DNA of 64,000 bases from Arthrobacter sp. Edens01 (GTDB lineage: Bacteria > Actinomycetota > Actinomycetes > Actinomycetales > Micrococcaceae). The notes under the pieces were generated by a model. That model was not told where the DNA came from, made no database searches, and saw nothing but the letters and a program-made list of their open reading frames with translations. Numbering within the stretch: position 1 is the stretch's first letter; each line of letters begins with the position of its first letter. Positions 23,794 to 32,548 of the stretch are shown here, in pieces. A program made the position numbers and the translations under genes. The stretch covers positions 293,088 through 357,087 of the forward strand of contig NZ_LKIU01000002.1 of NCBI RefSeq assembly GCF_001307035.1, in the 5' to 3' direction.

Positions 23794-24714
23794 ATGGCAC
23801 AGGAAACCGGCCTCCCGCTGTACAACCGGGTGGCAGCTGAGACCGCGGCCGTGATGATCCGGGCCTATTCAACCTCCTTCGGCCTCGCGTCGCGGCTGCT
23901 CGACTCCCGCACCCGGCGGCAGATTGAGACGATTTATGCGCTGGTCAGGCTGGCCGACGAGATTGTTGACGGCGTTGCACTGGCCGCGGAAATTCCCCCG
24001 GCCGAAATCCGGCGCATGCTTGATGACCTTGAAGCCGAGACCGCCAGCGCCCTGCGCACCGGCTACAGCGTGAACCTGGTGGTCCACGCCTTTGCGGTAA
24101 CTGCACGCCGCACCGGAATCGGAACCGACCTCACCGCTCCGTTCTTCCGCTCCATGCGTGCAGACCTCACCCGGGCCGAGCACACCCAGGCAAGCTTTGA
24201 GGACTACGTCTACGGTTCCGCTGAAGTAGTGGGCCTGATGTGCCTGCAGTGTTTCCTGAACGGCCGCGAGGTGCCTGCAGACCAGGAGAAGCGGCTGCGC
24301 GAAGGGGCGCAGCGCCTGGGCGCGGCCTTTCAGAAGGTCAATTTCCTGCGGGACCTGGCAGAGGATTTCGAGGCACTGGGCCGAAGCTATTTCCCGGGCA
24401 TAACTGTGGACGCGTTCACCGAGACGGACAAACACCGTCTCCTTGATGACATTGAAGCGGACCTTGTGGTTTCCGGTGCCGCCATTGCCGAGCTGCCGCG
24501 TGAGTGCCGGGCCGCCGTTGCCCTGGCACAGGAGCTCTTCGCGGAACTGGCCCGCAGGCTGCGCCGGACCCCGGCGTCGCAGCTGCGCACCACCCGGATC
24601 CGGGTGCCCAACCCGGTGAAGCTGCGCATCGCTGCTGACGCCGTCTACACTCACCGGCTCCGCCGCGCTTCGGCGCCGCAGCTCTCCGCCCCCGACGCCG
24701 AAAGGGCGCCATGA
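23794..24714 (+). CDS. crtB: Phytoene synthase
   Basis: The gene starts 3 bp after the crtE stop. The 306-residue squalene/phytoene synthase has YSTSFGLASRLL near the start, the first aspartate motif in ALVRLADEIVDG, and the second in NFLRDLAEDFEALGRSYFPG. It joins two GGPP molecules head to head to make the C40 compound phytoene. The downstream crtI starts within its last four bases (ATGA). The length is normal. Confidence 0.95.
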   Translation: MAQETGLPLYNRVAAETAAVMIRAYSTSFGLASRLLDSRTRRQIETIYALVRLADEIVDGVALAAEIPPAEIRRMLDDLEAETASALRTGYSVNLVVHAFAVTARRTGIGTDLTAPFFRSMRADLTRAEHTQASFEDYVYGSAEVVGLMCLQCFLNGREVPADQEKRLREGAQRLGAAFQKVNFLRDLAEDFEALGRSYFPGITVDAFTETDKHRLLDDIEADLVVSGAAIAELPRECRAAVALAQELFAELARRLRRTPASQLRTTRIRVPNPVKLRIAADAVYTHRLRRASAPQLSAPDAERAP

Positions 24715-26321
24715 ACTCCGCAAAAACCAAGTCCCGCCCGCGCACGGCCATCGTCATTGGCGGAGGCATTACGGGACTGGCAACCGCTGCACTGCTGGCA
24801 CGTGAGGGCCTGGACGTGACCGTACTCGAGAAGAACAGCACTGCCGGAGGGCGTACCGGAAGCTGGGAAACAGACGGGTTCCGCTTTGATACCGGTCCGT
24901 CCTGGTACCTGATGCCCGAGGTGTTCGACCACTTTTTCCGCATGCTGGGAACCAGTGCCGAGGAACAGCTGGACCTGGTGCAGCTGGACCCCGGCTACCG
25001 GGTGTATTTCGAGGGTGACGAGGCCCCCGTAGACGTGCAGGCCACACGGGAAAAGAACATTGCCTTGTTTGAGTCGCTGGAACCGGGTGCCGGGGCCCGG
25101 CTGGCGTCCTACCTGGATTCCGCTGCCGAGGTCTATGACATGGCCAAGAAGCGCTTCCTGTACAGCACGTTCGCTTCCTTCCTGCCGCTGCTGCGTCCGG
25201 ATGTGCTCTCCCGCGGGCCCCGGCTGGCGAAGCTGCTGCTCCAGCCGCTGAGCTCCTTCGTGGCGAAGCGGTTCACCGACCCAAGGATCCGGCAGATCCT
25301 CGGCTACCCGGCAGTGTTCCTGGGTTCCTCCCCGTACACGACGCCGAGCATGTACCACCTGATGAGCCGGCTGGACCTCCAGGACGGTGTCCTCTATCCG
25401 CGCGGGGGTTTCCACCGGCTGATCACTGTCATTGCCGCGCTGGCTGAATCCGAGGGTGTGAAGATCCGGCTGGAAGCGAACGTTACTGCGATCCGCACGG
25501 AGGGCTCCGGCAAGGGCAAAGCGCGTGCCACCGGCGTCGAGTACCGGGACGCTGCGGGCAACCCGGTGGCGCTCGACGCCGACCTGGTGGTTTCCGCTGC
25601 GGACCTGCACCACACTGAAACCCGCCTGCTTCCCGCCCAGCTGCAGACCTACCCGCCCAAGTACTGGGAATCCCGGATCCCGGGCCCCGGGGGGATCCTG
25701 CTGCACCTGGGCGTCCGCGGCGAGCTGCCCCAGCTGGCACACCACACCCTGCTCTTCACGAAGGACTGGAAAGCGAACTTCGAGAAGATCTTCGGAAAGC
25801 ACACATCAGTTCCGGATCCGGCGTCACTGTACATCTGCAAACCCTCGGCCACGGATGAGGACGCTGCCCCGGCCGGCCAGGAAAACCTTTTCGTGCTGGT
25901 CCCTGTTCCCTCCGACCCGGCGCTGGGGGCCGGCGGAATCGACGGCGCGGGGGACCCCCGGCTCGAAGCGATGGCAGACACCGTCATTGGGCAGATCGCC
26001 GACTGGGCCGGGATTCCGGACCTGGCCGAACGAATAACGGTCCGCCGGACCGTGGGCCCGGGCGATTTCAGTGCGGACTTCAACTCCTGGCGCGGGACTC
26101 TGCTGGGTCCGGCGCACGTTCTGAAGCAGAGCGCCTTCCTGCGCGGCACCAACGCCAGCCGCAAGGTGGAGAACCTGCTGTACGCAGGCGGGTCAACACT
26201 GCCCGGCATCGGTCTGCCGATGTGCCTGATCAGCGCTGAGCTGGTGTTGAAGCGGCTGCGCGGGGACACCAGCACCGAGGCGCTTCCCGAGCCTGCCTGC
26301 CCGGCGGAACGGCTGGACTGA
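24711..26321 (+). CDS. crtI: Phytoene desaturase
   Basis: The start overlaps the crtB stop (ATGA). The 536-residue flavoprotein has the FAD-binding GGGITGLATAALLAREGLDV motif at about residue 14. GRTGSWETDGFRFDTGPSWYLMPE is the conserved segment following it, and the C-terminus carries NLLYAGGSTLPGIGLPMCLIS, the carotenoid oxidoreductase signature. It converts phytoene to lycopene by successive desaturations. Size and motifs match bacterial CrtI. It is coupled by overlap to crtYe. Confidence 0.95.
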   Translation: MNSAKTKSRPRTAIVIGGGITGLATAALLAREGLDVTVLEKNSTAGGRTGSWETDGFRFDTGPSWYLMPEVFDHFFRMLGTSAEEQLDLVQLDPGYRVYFEGDEAPVDVQATREKNIALFESLEPGAGARLASYLDSAAEVYDMAKKRFLYSTFASFLPLLRPDVLSRGPRLAKLLLQPLSSFVAKRFTDPRIRQILGYPAVFLGSSPYTTPSMYHLMSRLDLQDGVLYPRGGFHRLITVIAALAESEGVKIRLEANVTAIRTEGSGKGKARATGVEYRDAAGNPVALDADLVVSAADLHHTETRLLPAQLQTYPPKYWESRIPGPGGILLHLGVRGELPQLAHHTLLFTKDWKANFEKIFGKHTSVPDPASLYICKPSATDEDAAPAGQENLFVLVPVPSDPALGAGGIDGAGDPRLEAMADTVIGQIADWAGIPDLAERITVRRTVGPGDFSADFNSWRGTLLGPAHVLKQSAFLRGTNASRKVENLLYAGGSTLPGIGLPMCLISAELVLKRLRGDTSTEALPEPACPAERLD

Positions 26322-26671
26322 TGGGGGTTCTCTACCTGCTGTTCCTGCTGGCCTCGATTGGCTGCATGGTACTGCTCGACCACCGCTTCAAGCTCTTCTT
26401 CTTTTCCGGCGCGCCCCTGCGGGCTGCCGTGGTACTGGCTGCGGGGCTGGTGTTTTTCCTGGCCTGGGACCTCCTTGGTATTGGACTGGATATCTTCTAC
26501 CGGGGAGAGACACAGTTCATGCTCGGACTGGAACTGGCCCCTCACCTGCCTGTGGAGGAAGCCTTCTTCCTGGCGTTCCTTTGTTACCTCACCATGGTGC
26601 TTTTTGGGCTCCTGAAGGTTGCCGCCACGCACTATGGGCGGCCCCGCAGCGGCCAGGCGGTGGAACGGTGA
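26321..26671 (+). CDS. crtYe: C50 carotenoid epsilon-cyclase subunit (CrtYe)
   Basis: The 116-residue protein starts at the last base of crtI (TGATG-type overlap) and has three hydrophobic helices with a PVEEAFFLAFLCYLT motif, the signature of heterodimeric CrtYc/YcrtYe-type lycopene cyclases. With crtYf it should form the cyclase that closes the ends of flavuxanthin to decaprenoxanthin. The identification as the Ye partner rests on order (before crtYf and crtEb, as in Corynebacterium glutamicum) and on size. The next start, GTG 26668, overlaps its stop. Confidence 0.88.
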   Translation: MGVLYLLFLLASIGCMVLLDHRFKLFFFSGAPLRAAVVLAAGLVFFLAWDLLGIGLDIFYRGETQFMLGLELAPHLPVEEAFFLAFLCYLTMVLFGLLKVAATHYGRPRSGQAVER

Positions 26672-27006
26672 CCTACTGGCTACTGAACCTCTGTTTCCTG
26701 CTGCCCGCAGCCCTGGTGCTGGCAGCAGCACTGCTGCGCCGCCGTCGTGCCGGACGCAGCAACCGGACCTTCCTGCTCCGTCTTGCCGCTACCGCGGCGG
26801 TCCTGCTCCTGCTGACAGCAGTGTTCGACAATTTGATGATCGCGGTGGACCTCTTCGGCTACAACCCGTACCGGATTTCCGGCGCGTTCCTGGGGCTGGC
26901 CCCGCTGGAGGACTTCGCCTACCCGCTGGCGGCCGTGCTTGCACTGCCGGCGCTCTGGGAGCTGCTCTCCCCGCGCACCACCACTCTCCCGGAGGAAAAA
27001 CGATGA
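26668..27006 (+). CDS. crtYf: C50 carotenoid epsilon-cyclase subunit (CrtYf)
   Basis: GTG 26668 overlaps the crtYe stop (GTGA) and gives a 112-residue membrane protein that starts MTYWLLNLCFLLPAALVL. It has three helices and the motif PLEDFAYPLAAVLALP, equivalent to the PxE(E/D) motif of its partner. The longer in-frame start at 26581 would lie inside crtYe and is unlikely. It is the second subunit of the cyclase. Overlap with the next gene (ATGA at 27003-27006) shows tight coupling. Confidence 0.87.
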   Translation: MTYWLLNLCFLLPAALVLAAALLRRRRAGRSNRTFLLRLAATAAVLLLLTAVFDNLMIAVDLFGYNPYRISGAFLGLAPLEDFAYPLAAVLALPALWELLSPRTTTLPEEKR

Positions 27007-27893
27007 GCGCCCCTGCCACCCGGACGCCCGGCTCCACCCTGCGGATGCTGCTGGTCTCGTCCCGGCCGTTGTCCTGGGTCAACACGGCGTACCCGTTCGC
27101 TGCGGCGTATCTGCTGACCACCGGCCGTATTGATGCCGCCTGGATCATTGGGACGCTGTACTTCCTCATCCCGTACAACCTGGCCATGTACGGCATCAAC
27201 GATGTCTTCGACTATGAATCCGACCTGCGTAACCCGCGGAAGGGCGGCGTCGAGGGCGCCCTGCTGGACCGCAGCTTCCATCGGGTCACCCTGTTCGCCG
27301 CAGTGGTGACCAATGTGCCGTTTCTTGTGGTGCTGGCGCTGCTGGGCTCCCCGCTGTCCTGGCTGGTGCTGGCCGTCAGTGTGTTCGCGGTCATCGCGTA
27401 CAGCGCTCCGGGTCTGAGGTTCAAAGAGCGTCCCTTCCTGGACTCGATTACCTCCAGCACGCACTTTGTCTCCCCTGCCGTGTATGCGCTGGTGCTGGCC
27501 GGGGCGCAGTTCACGCCCGGACTGTGGGCGGTGCTGGGCGCCTTCTTCCTGTGGGGGATGGCAAGCCAGGCCTTCGGCGCGGTGCAGGACATCATTCCTG
27601 ACAGGGAAGGCGGGCTGTCTTCAATTGCCACCGTGCTGGGCGGCAAGTCTGTGGTGCGGCTGGCCTTCGGCGCCTACGCCGCAGCCGGCGCATTGATGCT
27701 GTTCACCCCGTGGCCCGCGCTGCTCGGGTCCCTGCTGGCGCTGCCGTATCTGCTGAACCTGCTGCCCTTCCTCTCCATCACGGACGAACGGTCGGAGGAA
27801 GCCAACGCCGGCTGGAAGCGGTTCCTGAAGCTGAACTTCCTGACCGGTTTCCTCGTAACGATGCTGCTCATCTGGTACTGGCCCTCCCGCTGA
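27003..27893 (+). CDS. crtEb: Lycopene elongase (UbiA prenyltransferase family)
   Basis: The 296-residue integral membrane protein has the two aspartate-rich motifs of UbiA prenyltransferases, NDVFDYESD at about residue 66 and QDIIPDREG at about 200, and some nine hydrophobic helices. Lycopene elongases of this type add C5 units to lycopene to make C45/C50 flavuxanthin, which the CrtYe/CrtYf cyclase then closes. The gene order crtYe-crtYf-crtEb is that of the decaprenoxanthin pathway, not the sarcinaxanthin one (crtE2-crtYg-crtYh). ATG 27003 overlaps the preceding stop. Confidence 0.9.
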   Translation: MSAPATRTPGSTLRMLLVSSRPLSWVNTAYPFAAAYLLTTGRIDAAWIIGTLYFLIPYNLAMYGINDVFDYESDLRNPRKGGVEGALLDRSFHRVTLFAAVVTNVPFLVVLALLGSPLSWLVLAVSVFAVIAYSAPGLRFKERPFLDSITSSTHFVSPAVYALVLAGAQFTPGLWAVLGAFFLWGMASQAFGAVQDIIPDREGGLSSIATVLGGKSVVRLAFGAYAAAGALMLFTPWPALLGSLLALPYLLNLLPFLSITDERSEEANAGWKRFLKLNFLTGFLVTMLLIWYWPSR

Positions 27894-27925
27894 TCCCCCG
27901 CCCCCTCCCTTCCCTTCCCCCTCCC

Positions 27926-27996
27926 CACCCACCATCGAGAGGTCAGTTGCGGCTGGTTTCAGGGCTGAAAAGAGCCGTAACTGGCCTCTCGGTGGG
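27926..27996. repeat. Long imperfect inverted repeat downstream of crtEb
   Basis: CGAGAGGTCAGTTGCGGCT (27936-27954) pairs with AGCCGTAACTGGCCTCTCG (27973-27991) with two mismatches. The outer CCCACC and GGTGGG extend the match with a 2-nt bulge. No T-run follows, and a separate terminator hairpin begins 5 bp later. Confidence 0.7.
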
Positions 27997-28000
27997 AAGA

Positions 28001-28037
28001 CGAAAGCGGCCGGCCCCCTAAGGGACCGGCCGCTTTC
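28001..28037. terminator. Bidirectional terminator between crtEb and katA
   Basis: CGAAAGCGGCCGGCCCC and GGGACCGGCCGCTTTCG pair around a CTAA-type loop. AAAG/CTTT tracts on both sides fit termination of convergent crtEb and katA. Confidence 0.8.
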
Positions 28038-28057
28038 GCTAGCCGAAGGGACGCTGA

Positions 28058-29548
28058 TTAGTCAGCAACGCCGACGAACTCAGCCTGCTCGTTGGCCGTG
28101 GTCTCGCCGGTGGCGAGGTTGGCACGCAGCTTGGCGCCGAGGTCGGCGTCAACGTTGGTCCAGTACTGGATTGCAGCTTCGCGGATGTGCGGGCGCTGCA
28201 CACCGGAGACTGCACCGGTGATGGTCTCCAGGAAACGGGCCTTGGCGGCGTCGTCGAACACCTCGCGGTACAGCGTGCCGGCCTGGCCGAAGTCGCTGTC
28301 CTCGGAGTGCAGGGTCGCCGCGGAACGCACCAGGGCGCCGTCGTTCTCCCACGTGCCTTCGCCGGCGAGTGCCGGGTCGGCCACGGGGCCGCCCAGGGTG
28401 TTCGGGGCGTAGACCGGAGTCTCGGGGGAGTTGAAGAAGAAGCGGCCGGAGCCGTCCTGGGAGTAGTTGTTAACCGGGGCCTTCGGTGCGTTGACCGGCA
28501 GCTGGTTGTAGTTGGTGCCAACGCGGTAGCGCTGGGCATCCGGGTAAGAGAAGATGCGGGCCATCAGCATCTTGTCCGGGGAGGCTGCAATGCCCGGAAC
28601 CAGGTTGGCGGGGGAGAGTGCCACCTGCTCGATCTGGGCGAAGAAGTTCTCCGGGTTGCGGTTCAGGGTGTGGGTACCCACCTTGATCAGCGGGTAGTCA
28701 GCGTGCGGCCAGACCTTGGTCAGGTCGAACGGGTTGAACCGGTAGTTCTTGGCGTCGTCGTACGGCATGACCTGAACGTGCAGGTCCCAGGACGGGAAGT
28801 TGCCGGCGGCAATGTTCTCGTACAGGTCGCGGCGGTAGTAGTCAGCGTCGGCGCCGGCGATGCGCTCTGCTTCTGCACCGGTGATCTCGTGGTTGCCCTG
28901 GTTCGAGGTGAAGTGGTACTTCACCCAGAAGCGCTCACCGGCAGCGTTGATCCACTGGTAGGTGTGCGAGCCGAAGCCGGGCATTTCACGCCAGGAGCGC
29001 GGGATGCCGCGGTCGCCCATCAGGTACGTGACCTGGTGTGCGGACTCGGGGGAGTTGGTCCAGAAGTCCCACTGCATGTCGGCGTCACGCAGGCCGGAAC
29101 CCGGGAGGCGCTTCTGCGAGTGGATGAAATCCGGGAACTTGATGCCGTCGCGGATGAAGAACACCGGGGTGTTGTTTCCGACGATGTCGTAGTTGCCTTC
29201 GGAGCTATAGAAACGCAGCGCGAAACCGCGGACGTCGCGCCAGGTGTCGGGCGAGCCCATTTCACCGGCAACAGAGGAGAACCGCTGGATGGTTTCGGTG
29301 GTGGTGCCGGGCTGGAAAACAGCGGCACGCGTGTACATGGAAACGTCTTCGGTGACGGTGAATTCGCCGAACGCGCCGCCGCCCTTGGCGTGCACGATGC
29401 GCTCCGGGATGCGCTCCCGGTTGAACTGGGCCAGCTTCTCAACCAGGTAACGGTCGTGGAGTACAACCGCGCCGTCAGCTCCGTGGGACAGCGAGTGTGC
29501 GTCGCTGGCAACCGGAGTGCCGGTCTGGGTGGTGGTGAAGTTCGACAT
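28058..29548 (-). CDS. katA: Catalase (monofunctional haem, clade 3)
   Basis: The 496-residue protein has the active-site histidine in [14 protein letters not shown], the catalytic asparagine in the [12 protein letters not shown] region, and the haem-ligand tyrosine in [17 protein letters not shown]. Length and motifs match small-subunit clade 3 catalases. It degrades H2O2 in the cytoplasm. A Fur-family regulator lies 42 bp upstream in the same direction, the usual furA-katA pairing. The nearby amine oxidase and other oxidases are sources of H2O2, but no direct link is visible. Confidence 0.95.
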   Translation of the reverse strand: MSNFTTTQTGTPVASDAHSLSHGADGAVVLHDRYLVEKLAQFNRERIPERIVHAKGGGAFGEFTVTEDVSMYTRAAVFQPGTTTETIQRFSSVAGEMGSPDTWRDVRGFALRFYSSEGNYDIVGNNTPVFFIRDGIKFPDFIHSQKRLPGSGLRDADMQWDFWTNSPESAHQVTYLMGDRGIPRSWREMPGFGSHTYQWINAAGERFWVKYHFTSNQGNHEITGAEAERIAGADADYYRRDLYENIAAGNFPSWDLHVQVMPYDDAKNYRFNPFDLTKVWPHADYPLIKVGTHTLNRNPENFFAQIEQVALSPANLVPGIAASPDKMLMARIFSYPDAQRYRVGTNYNQLPVNAPKAPVNNYSQDGSGRFFFNSPETPVYAPNTLGGPVADPALAGEGTWENDGALVRSAATLHSEDSDFGQAGTLYREVFDDAAKARFLETITGAVSGVQRPHIREAAIQYWTNVDADLGAKLRANLATGETTANEQAEFVGVAD

Positions 29549-29590
29549 TCTCTCTCTTTCTTCTTTGGGTGGAGTGTTTAAGTCGATGGG

Positions 29591-30058
29591 TCAGGAAGTC
29601 TTGCCGGCAGTGTCCGGCTTGGCTGCGCAGTCGGCGCAGAGGCCCTGGTAGAGCACATCCGCAATCTGGATGGTCATGCCATGGGTGTTGCTGGGGGTCA
29701 GGCACGGTGCGTGTCCGACGGCGCAGTCAACGTCCTCGATGTGTCCACAGCCGGTGCACATCGCGTGATGGTGGTTGTCATCGACGCGGGTCTCATAACG
29801 GGCGGGAGAGTGCGGCGGTTCGATCCGGCGCAGCATGCCCGTTTCCGTGAGATCGGTGAGCACAACGTAGACGGACTGGAGGCTGATGTCCGGAAGGGTG
29901 GTCCGCACAATAGCTGCGACTTCATCCGCACCTGCGTGCGGTGAATGTTCGACGGCGTCCAGCACGGCCAGGCGCTGCTTGGTGACCCGGCGTCCGTGTG
30001 CACGCAGCTGCGCTGACCACTTGTCAGTGGCTGCCGCGGAGGCTGCTGTGGAAGTCAT
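29591..30058 (-). CDS. Fur-family peroxide/iron-responsive regulator
   Basis: The 155-residue protein has a winged-helix N-terminus (RVTKQRLAVLDAVE, then SLQSVYVVLTDLTETG), the histidine cluster DDNHHHAMCTGCG, and a second CxxC (LCADCAAK). These give the regulatory metal site and the structural zinc site of Fur/PerR proteins. Position directly upstream of katA suggests a PerR/FurA-like repressor of catalase that also controls itself through the AT-rich repeat at 30075-30097. Iron versus peroxide sensing cannot be decided from sequence alone. Confidence 0.92.
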   Translation of the reverse strand: MTSTAASAAATDKWSAQLRAHGRRVTKQRLAVLDAVEHSPHAGADEVAAIVRTTLPDISLQSVYVVLTDLTETGMLRRIEPPHSPARYETRVDDNHHHAMCTGCGHIEDVDCAVGHAPCLTPSNTHGMTIQIADVLYQGLCADCAAKPDTAGKTS

Positions 30059-30074
30059 GCGTCAACAGTACCGT

Positions 30075-30097
30075 TTATTCTGAGTTATTCATAATAA
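30075..30097 (-). promoter_or_regulatory. Fur/PerR-box-like AT-rich repeat
   Basis: TTATTCTGAGTTATTCATAATAA, 17 bp upstream of the regulator start, is the only strongly AT-rich patch here. It has a TTATT...AATAA dyad like Fur/PerR boxes and overlaps the likely promoter of the fur-katA unit. Confidence 0.55.
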
Positions 30098-30166
30098 GGT
30101 GACCCTAATCGTGCACGCTTAGGGTGGTGGTGCGGCAACGTGTGCTGCAGCCAACCAGGAGGCAAA

Positions 30167-30925
30167 GTGTCCGCAACAGCTGCCCGGCCCCAGGCGCTCC
30201 GCCTGCGAGTGGGCAAAACCGAGGTGGGGCTGCGCTCATCCGGGACGCCGGGGCCATCAGTGGTGCTTGTCCACGGGATCGGCGCGTCACCGCGATACTT
30301 CGAGCCCCTGGTCCGTGAGCTCTCGCGGGACCACTCCGTCCACTGTGTAGAGCTGCCGGGGCATGCGGGCCTGCCGAAGCCGGAAGAGCCGCTCAGCATG
30401 GCGGGGTACGGCGCCGCCGTTGCCCAGTCGCTGCGCCAGGCCGGAATTTCCGAGGCAGTGCTGGTGGGCCATTCGATGGGATGCCAGGTGGTGGTGGAGG
30501 CGGCCCTCGCGGATCCGGACCTCGCCAGGTCACTGCTGCTGCTCGCTCCAACAGTGAACCGGGCCGAACGCACCATCGCCGAGCAGGCGCTGCGCCTGGG
30601 CCAGGACACCCTGCGTGAACACCCGGCAGTCAATTGGACTGTCTTCTCGGACTACCTTCGCACCGGGCCCCGCTGGTACCTGGGCACCCTTCGCCGGATG
30701 ATGGAGCACAGGCTTGAGGAACGCCTTGCCCTTGCAGCCTGCCCGGCTGCGGTGGTGAGCGGGAGCAGGGATCCAATCGTGCCGCGCTCCTGGCTCCTGC
30801 GGCTGGAGCAGGCCGGGTCCGGCGTGCAGCTTGGCGAAGTTCCTGCGGCCCCGCACGTACTGATGTGGACGCACCCTGCCCAGACAGCGCAGTGGGTGCG
30901 CAAACTCGGGAAAGCAGTCCCGTGA
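30167..30925 (+). CDS. Alpha/beta hydrolase
   Basis: GTG 30167 follows AGGAGG. The 252-residue protein has the oxyanion segment LVHGIGASPRYFEPL, the nucleophile elbow VGHSMG, a catalytic aspartate in SGSRDPIVP and a late histidine in APHVLMW, so the full triad is present. This is the classic alpha/beta hydrolase fold; the substrate is unknown. The stop overlaps the start of a second hydrolase (GTGA at 30922-30925), so the two are probably co-translated and may act together. Confidence 0.88.
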   Translation: MSATAARPQALRLRVGKTEVGLRSSGTPGPSVVLVHGIGASPRYFEPLVRELSRDHSVHCVELPGHAGLPKPEEPLSMAGYGAAVAQSLRQAGISEAVLVGHSMGCQVVVEAALADPDLARSLLLLAPTVNRAERTIAEQALRLGQDTLREHPAVNWTVFSDYLRTGPRWYLGTLRRMMEHRLEERLALAACPAAVVSGSRDPIVPRSWLLRLEQAGSGVQLGEVPAAPHVLMWTHPAQTAQWVRKLGKAVP

Positions 30926-31686
30926 CCGGTACCGGGAGAAGCGCAGAACGTCCGGGGCTTCTGCGGCGGGTCCGGTACCGGCTGCGCCTGGCTGCGGCGT
31001 GGGCGGCCGACTACGCCTACGTGGCGCGGTGGCAGGTGCAGGGATTCCTGTTCCGTCTTGATCCGGCCCCCTATCTGGAGCCTGCGGGAGGCCAGGCGCC
31101 CCGGCTGCCGGTGGTGCTGATCCCGGGCGTCTACGAAAACTGGCAGTTCCTCCGGCCGCTGGCCGCTGCGCTAGCCGAACGCGGTCACCCGGTGCACACC
31201 GTCAACAGCCTGGGCTACAACCGGGGCCGGGTGGACAGGATGGCCCGGCTGGTGGAGGCCTACCTGGACTCCGCCGGCCTGCAGGACGCGGCGATCGTGG
31301 CGCACAGCAAGGGCGGCCTGATTGGAAAGCAGGTCCTGCTCGGGCCGAAGGGGCACCGCATCCGGCACCTGGTGGCGATCAACACGCCTTTCTCCGGCTC
31401 ACCGTACGCCCGGCTCTTCTTCCTCCCGTCCATCCGGGCGTTCTCCCCGCGCAATGCCCTGCTCCGCAGCCTGCAGGCAAGCCTGGATGCGAATGCCAGG
31501 ATTACCTCCATCTATGCCGGCTTTGACCCGCACATCCCCGGCGGCAGCAGGCTCGACGGCGCACGCAACATCCAGCTCGAGGCCATGGGACACTTCCGCC
31601 CAGTCGGAGACCCCGAGGTGCACCGGCTCGTTGCCGAGGTGCTGGAGAACCAGGGTGCGCCGGGCAGCGCTCAAAGCCGGCCCTAG
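30922..31686 (+). CDS. Alpha/beta hydrolase, lipase-like
   Basis: GTG 30922 overlaps the preceding stop. The 254-residue protein has LIPGVYENWQFLRPL as the oxyanion region, and the nucleophile in AHSKGGLIGKQVL where the elbow is AHSKGG. The following INTPFSGSPYARLF is typical of lipases and PGAP1-like hydrolases. A late GHFRP histidine would complete the triad. No signal peptide is evident. Its stop shares CTAG with the convergent MBL-fold gene. The function is probably hydrolysis of a lipid or ester; the substrate is unknown. Confidence 0.8.
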   Translation: MTGTGRSAERPGLLRRVRYRLRLAAAWAADYAYVARWQVQGFLFRLDPAPYLEPAGGQAPRLPVVLIPGVYENWQFLRPLAAALAERGHPVHTVNSLGYNRGRVDRMARLVEAYLDSAGLQDAAIVAHSKGGLIGKQVLLGPKGHRIRHLVAINTPFSGSPYARLFFLPSIRAFSPRNALLRSLQASLDANARITSIYAGFDPHIPGGSRLDGARNIQLEAMGHFRPVGDPEVHRLVAEVLENQGAPGSAQSRP

Positions 31687-32426
31687 CTGGCTCCGTGCGC
31701 CAGCGCCTGTCCAACGGCGGATTCAACGCCGGCGGTCCAGGGGTCGCCGTGGCCTGTCAGCAGCAGGGGAGCCCGCGTCTCGGCGAGCGCGTTCAGGGAT
31801 TCAAGCGCCGCAGCGCTGTTGGCCGTCGCCGCCCCTGAGACAATCTGCGGGCCGCGATGGCCGGTATAGGGGTTGAGGGTGACCAGTGCATCGCCGGCAA
31901 TGAGTGCCCCGCGGTCCGGAAAATGCAGGGACACATGCCCGGCGGTGTGTCCCGGCGTCGGAATCACCTGCGGAGCACCCGGCAGGACCGCCGCAGACCC
32001 GGCGTCGAGCGCATGGACGTCCGCTACGCCGCGGACCATCAGGGCGCCGGCCATAGTCATGGCCCCCAGCTGCCGAAGGGAACCGGGAAAGCGGATCGGA
32101 TACTGGAACCGGGCCCGTTCATGGGCGTACCGGTACGGGTGGGCAGCGATGTAGTGGTCCGCCGGATCTGCCAGGACGGGAGCACGGAACTCGATGCGCA
32201 GCTTCGCCGCGGTGCCCACATGGTCAAAGTGTCCATGTGTCAGCACAATCGCACTGACCGAACCCGGGCCGTAGCCAAGGGACCGGACGGCTCCTGAAAT
32301 CTCGTGCTGCGCGGCAGGCAGTCCGGAGTCGATGATCATCACCTCGCCGTCACCCTCGACCAGATACACGTTTGTGTAGGCGTGCTCGATCAGGTGGATA
32401 CCGTCAGCAACGTTGCGGGTCAGCAT
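31683..32426 (-). CDS. MBL-fold metallo-hydrolase
   Basis: The 247-residue protein has the HxHxDH motif in LTHGHFDHVG, an early aspartate in IIDSGLP, a histidine in TPGHTAGHVSLHF, an aspartate in IAGDALVT and a last histidine in LLTGHGDPW. These are the full set of dinuclear zinc ligands. Glyoxalase-II-like and other hydrolases share this fold, so the substrate is open. It overlaps the lipase-like gene by four bases at the 3' end and is divergent from the frameshifted MFS gene. Confidence 0.88.
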   Translation of the reverse strand: MLTRNVADGIHLIEHAYTNVYLVEGDGEVMIIDSGLPAAQHEISGAVRSLGYGPGSVSAIVLTHGHFDHVGTAAKLRIEFRAPVLADPADHYIAAHPYRYAHERARFQYPIRFPGSLRQLGAMTMAGALMVRGVADVHALDAGSAAVLPGAPQVIPTPGHTAGHVSLHFPDRGALIAGDALVTLNPYTGHRGPQIVSGAATANSAAALESLNALAETRAPLLLTGHGDPWTAGVESAVGQALAHGAS

Positions 32427-32548
32427 GGTTCCTCCTAGGCATGCGGTGAAAGGACAATCCTAAGCTTGCTTTCCGCCTGATGGTGCCAGCTCCGCCGCAA
32501 GGGGTCACCTTGACCGGCCACCGGGCAGCGCTCGCCTAGACTGCTCGA

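Noticed and set aside
28187-29581. 464-codon plus-strand frame opposite katA
   Set aside because: Catalase motifs are unambiguous on the minus strand; the plus frame is a shadow.
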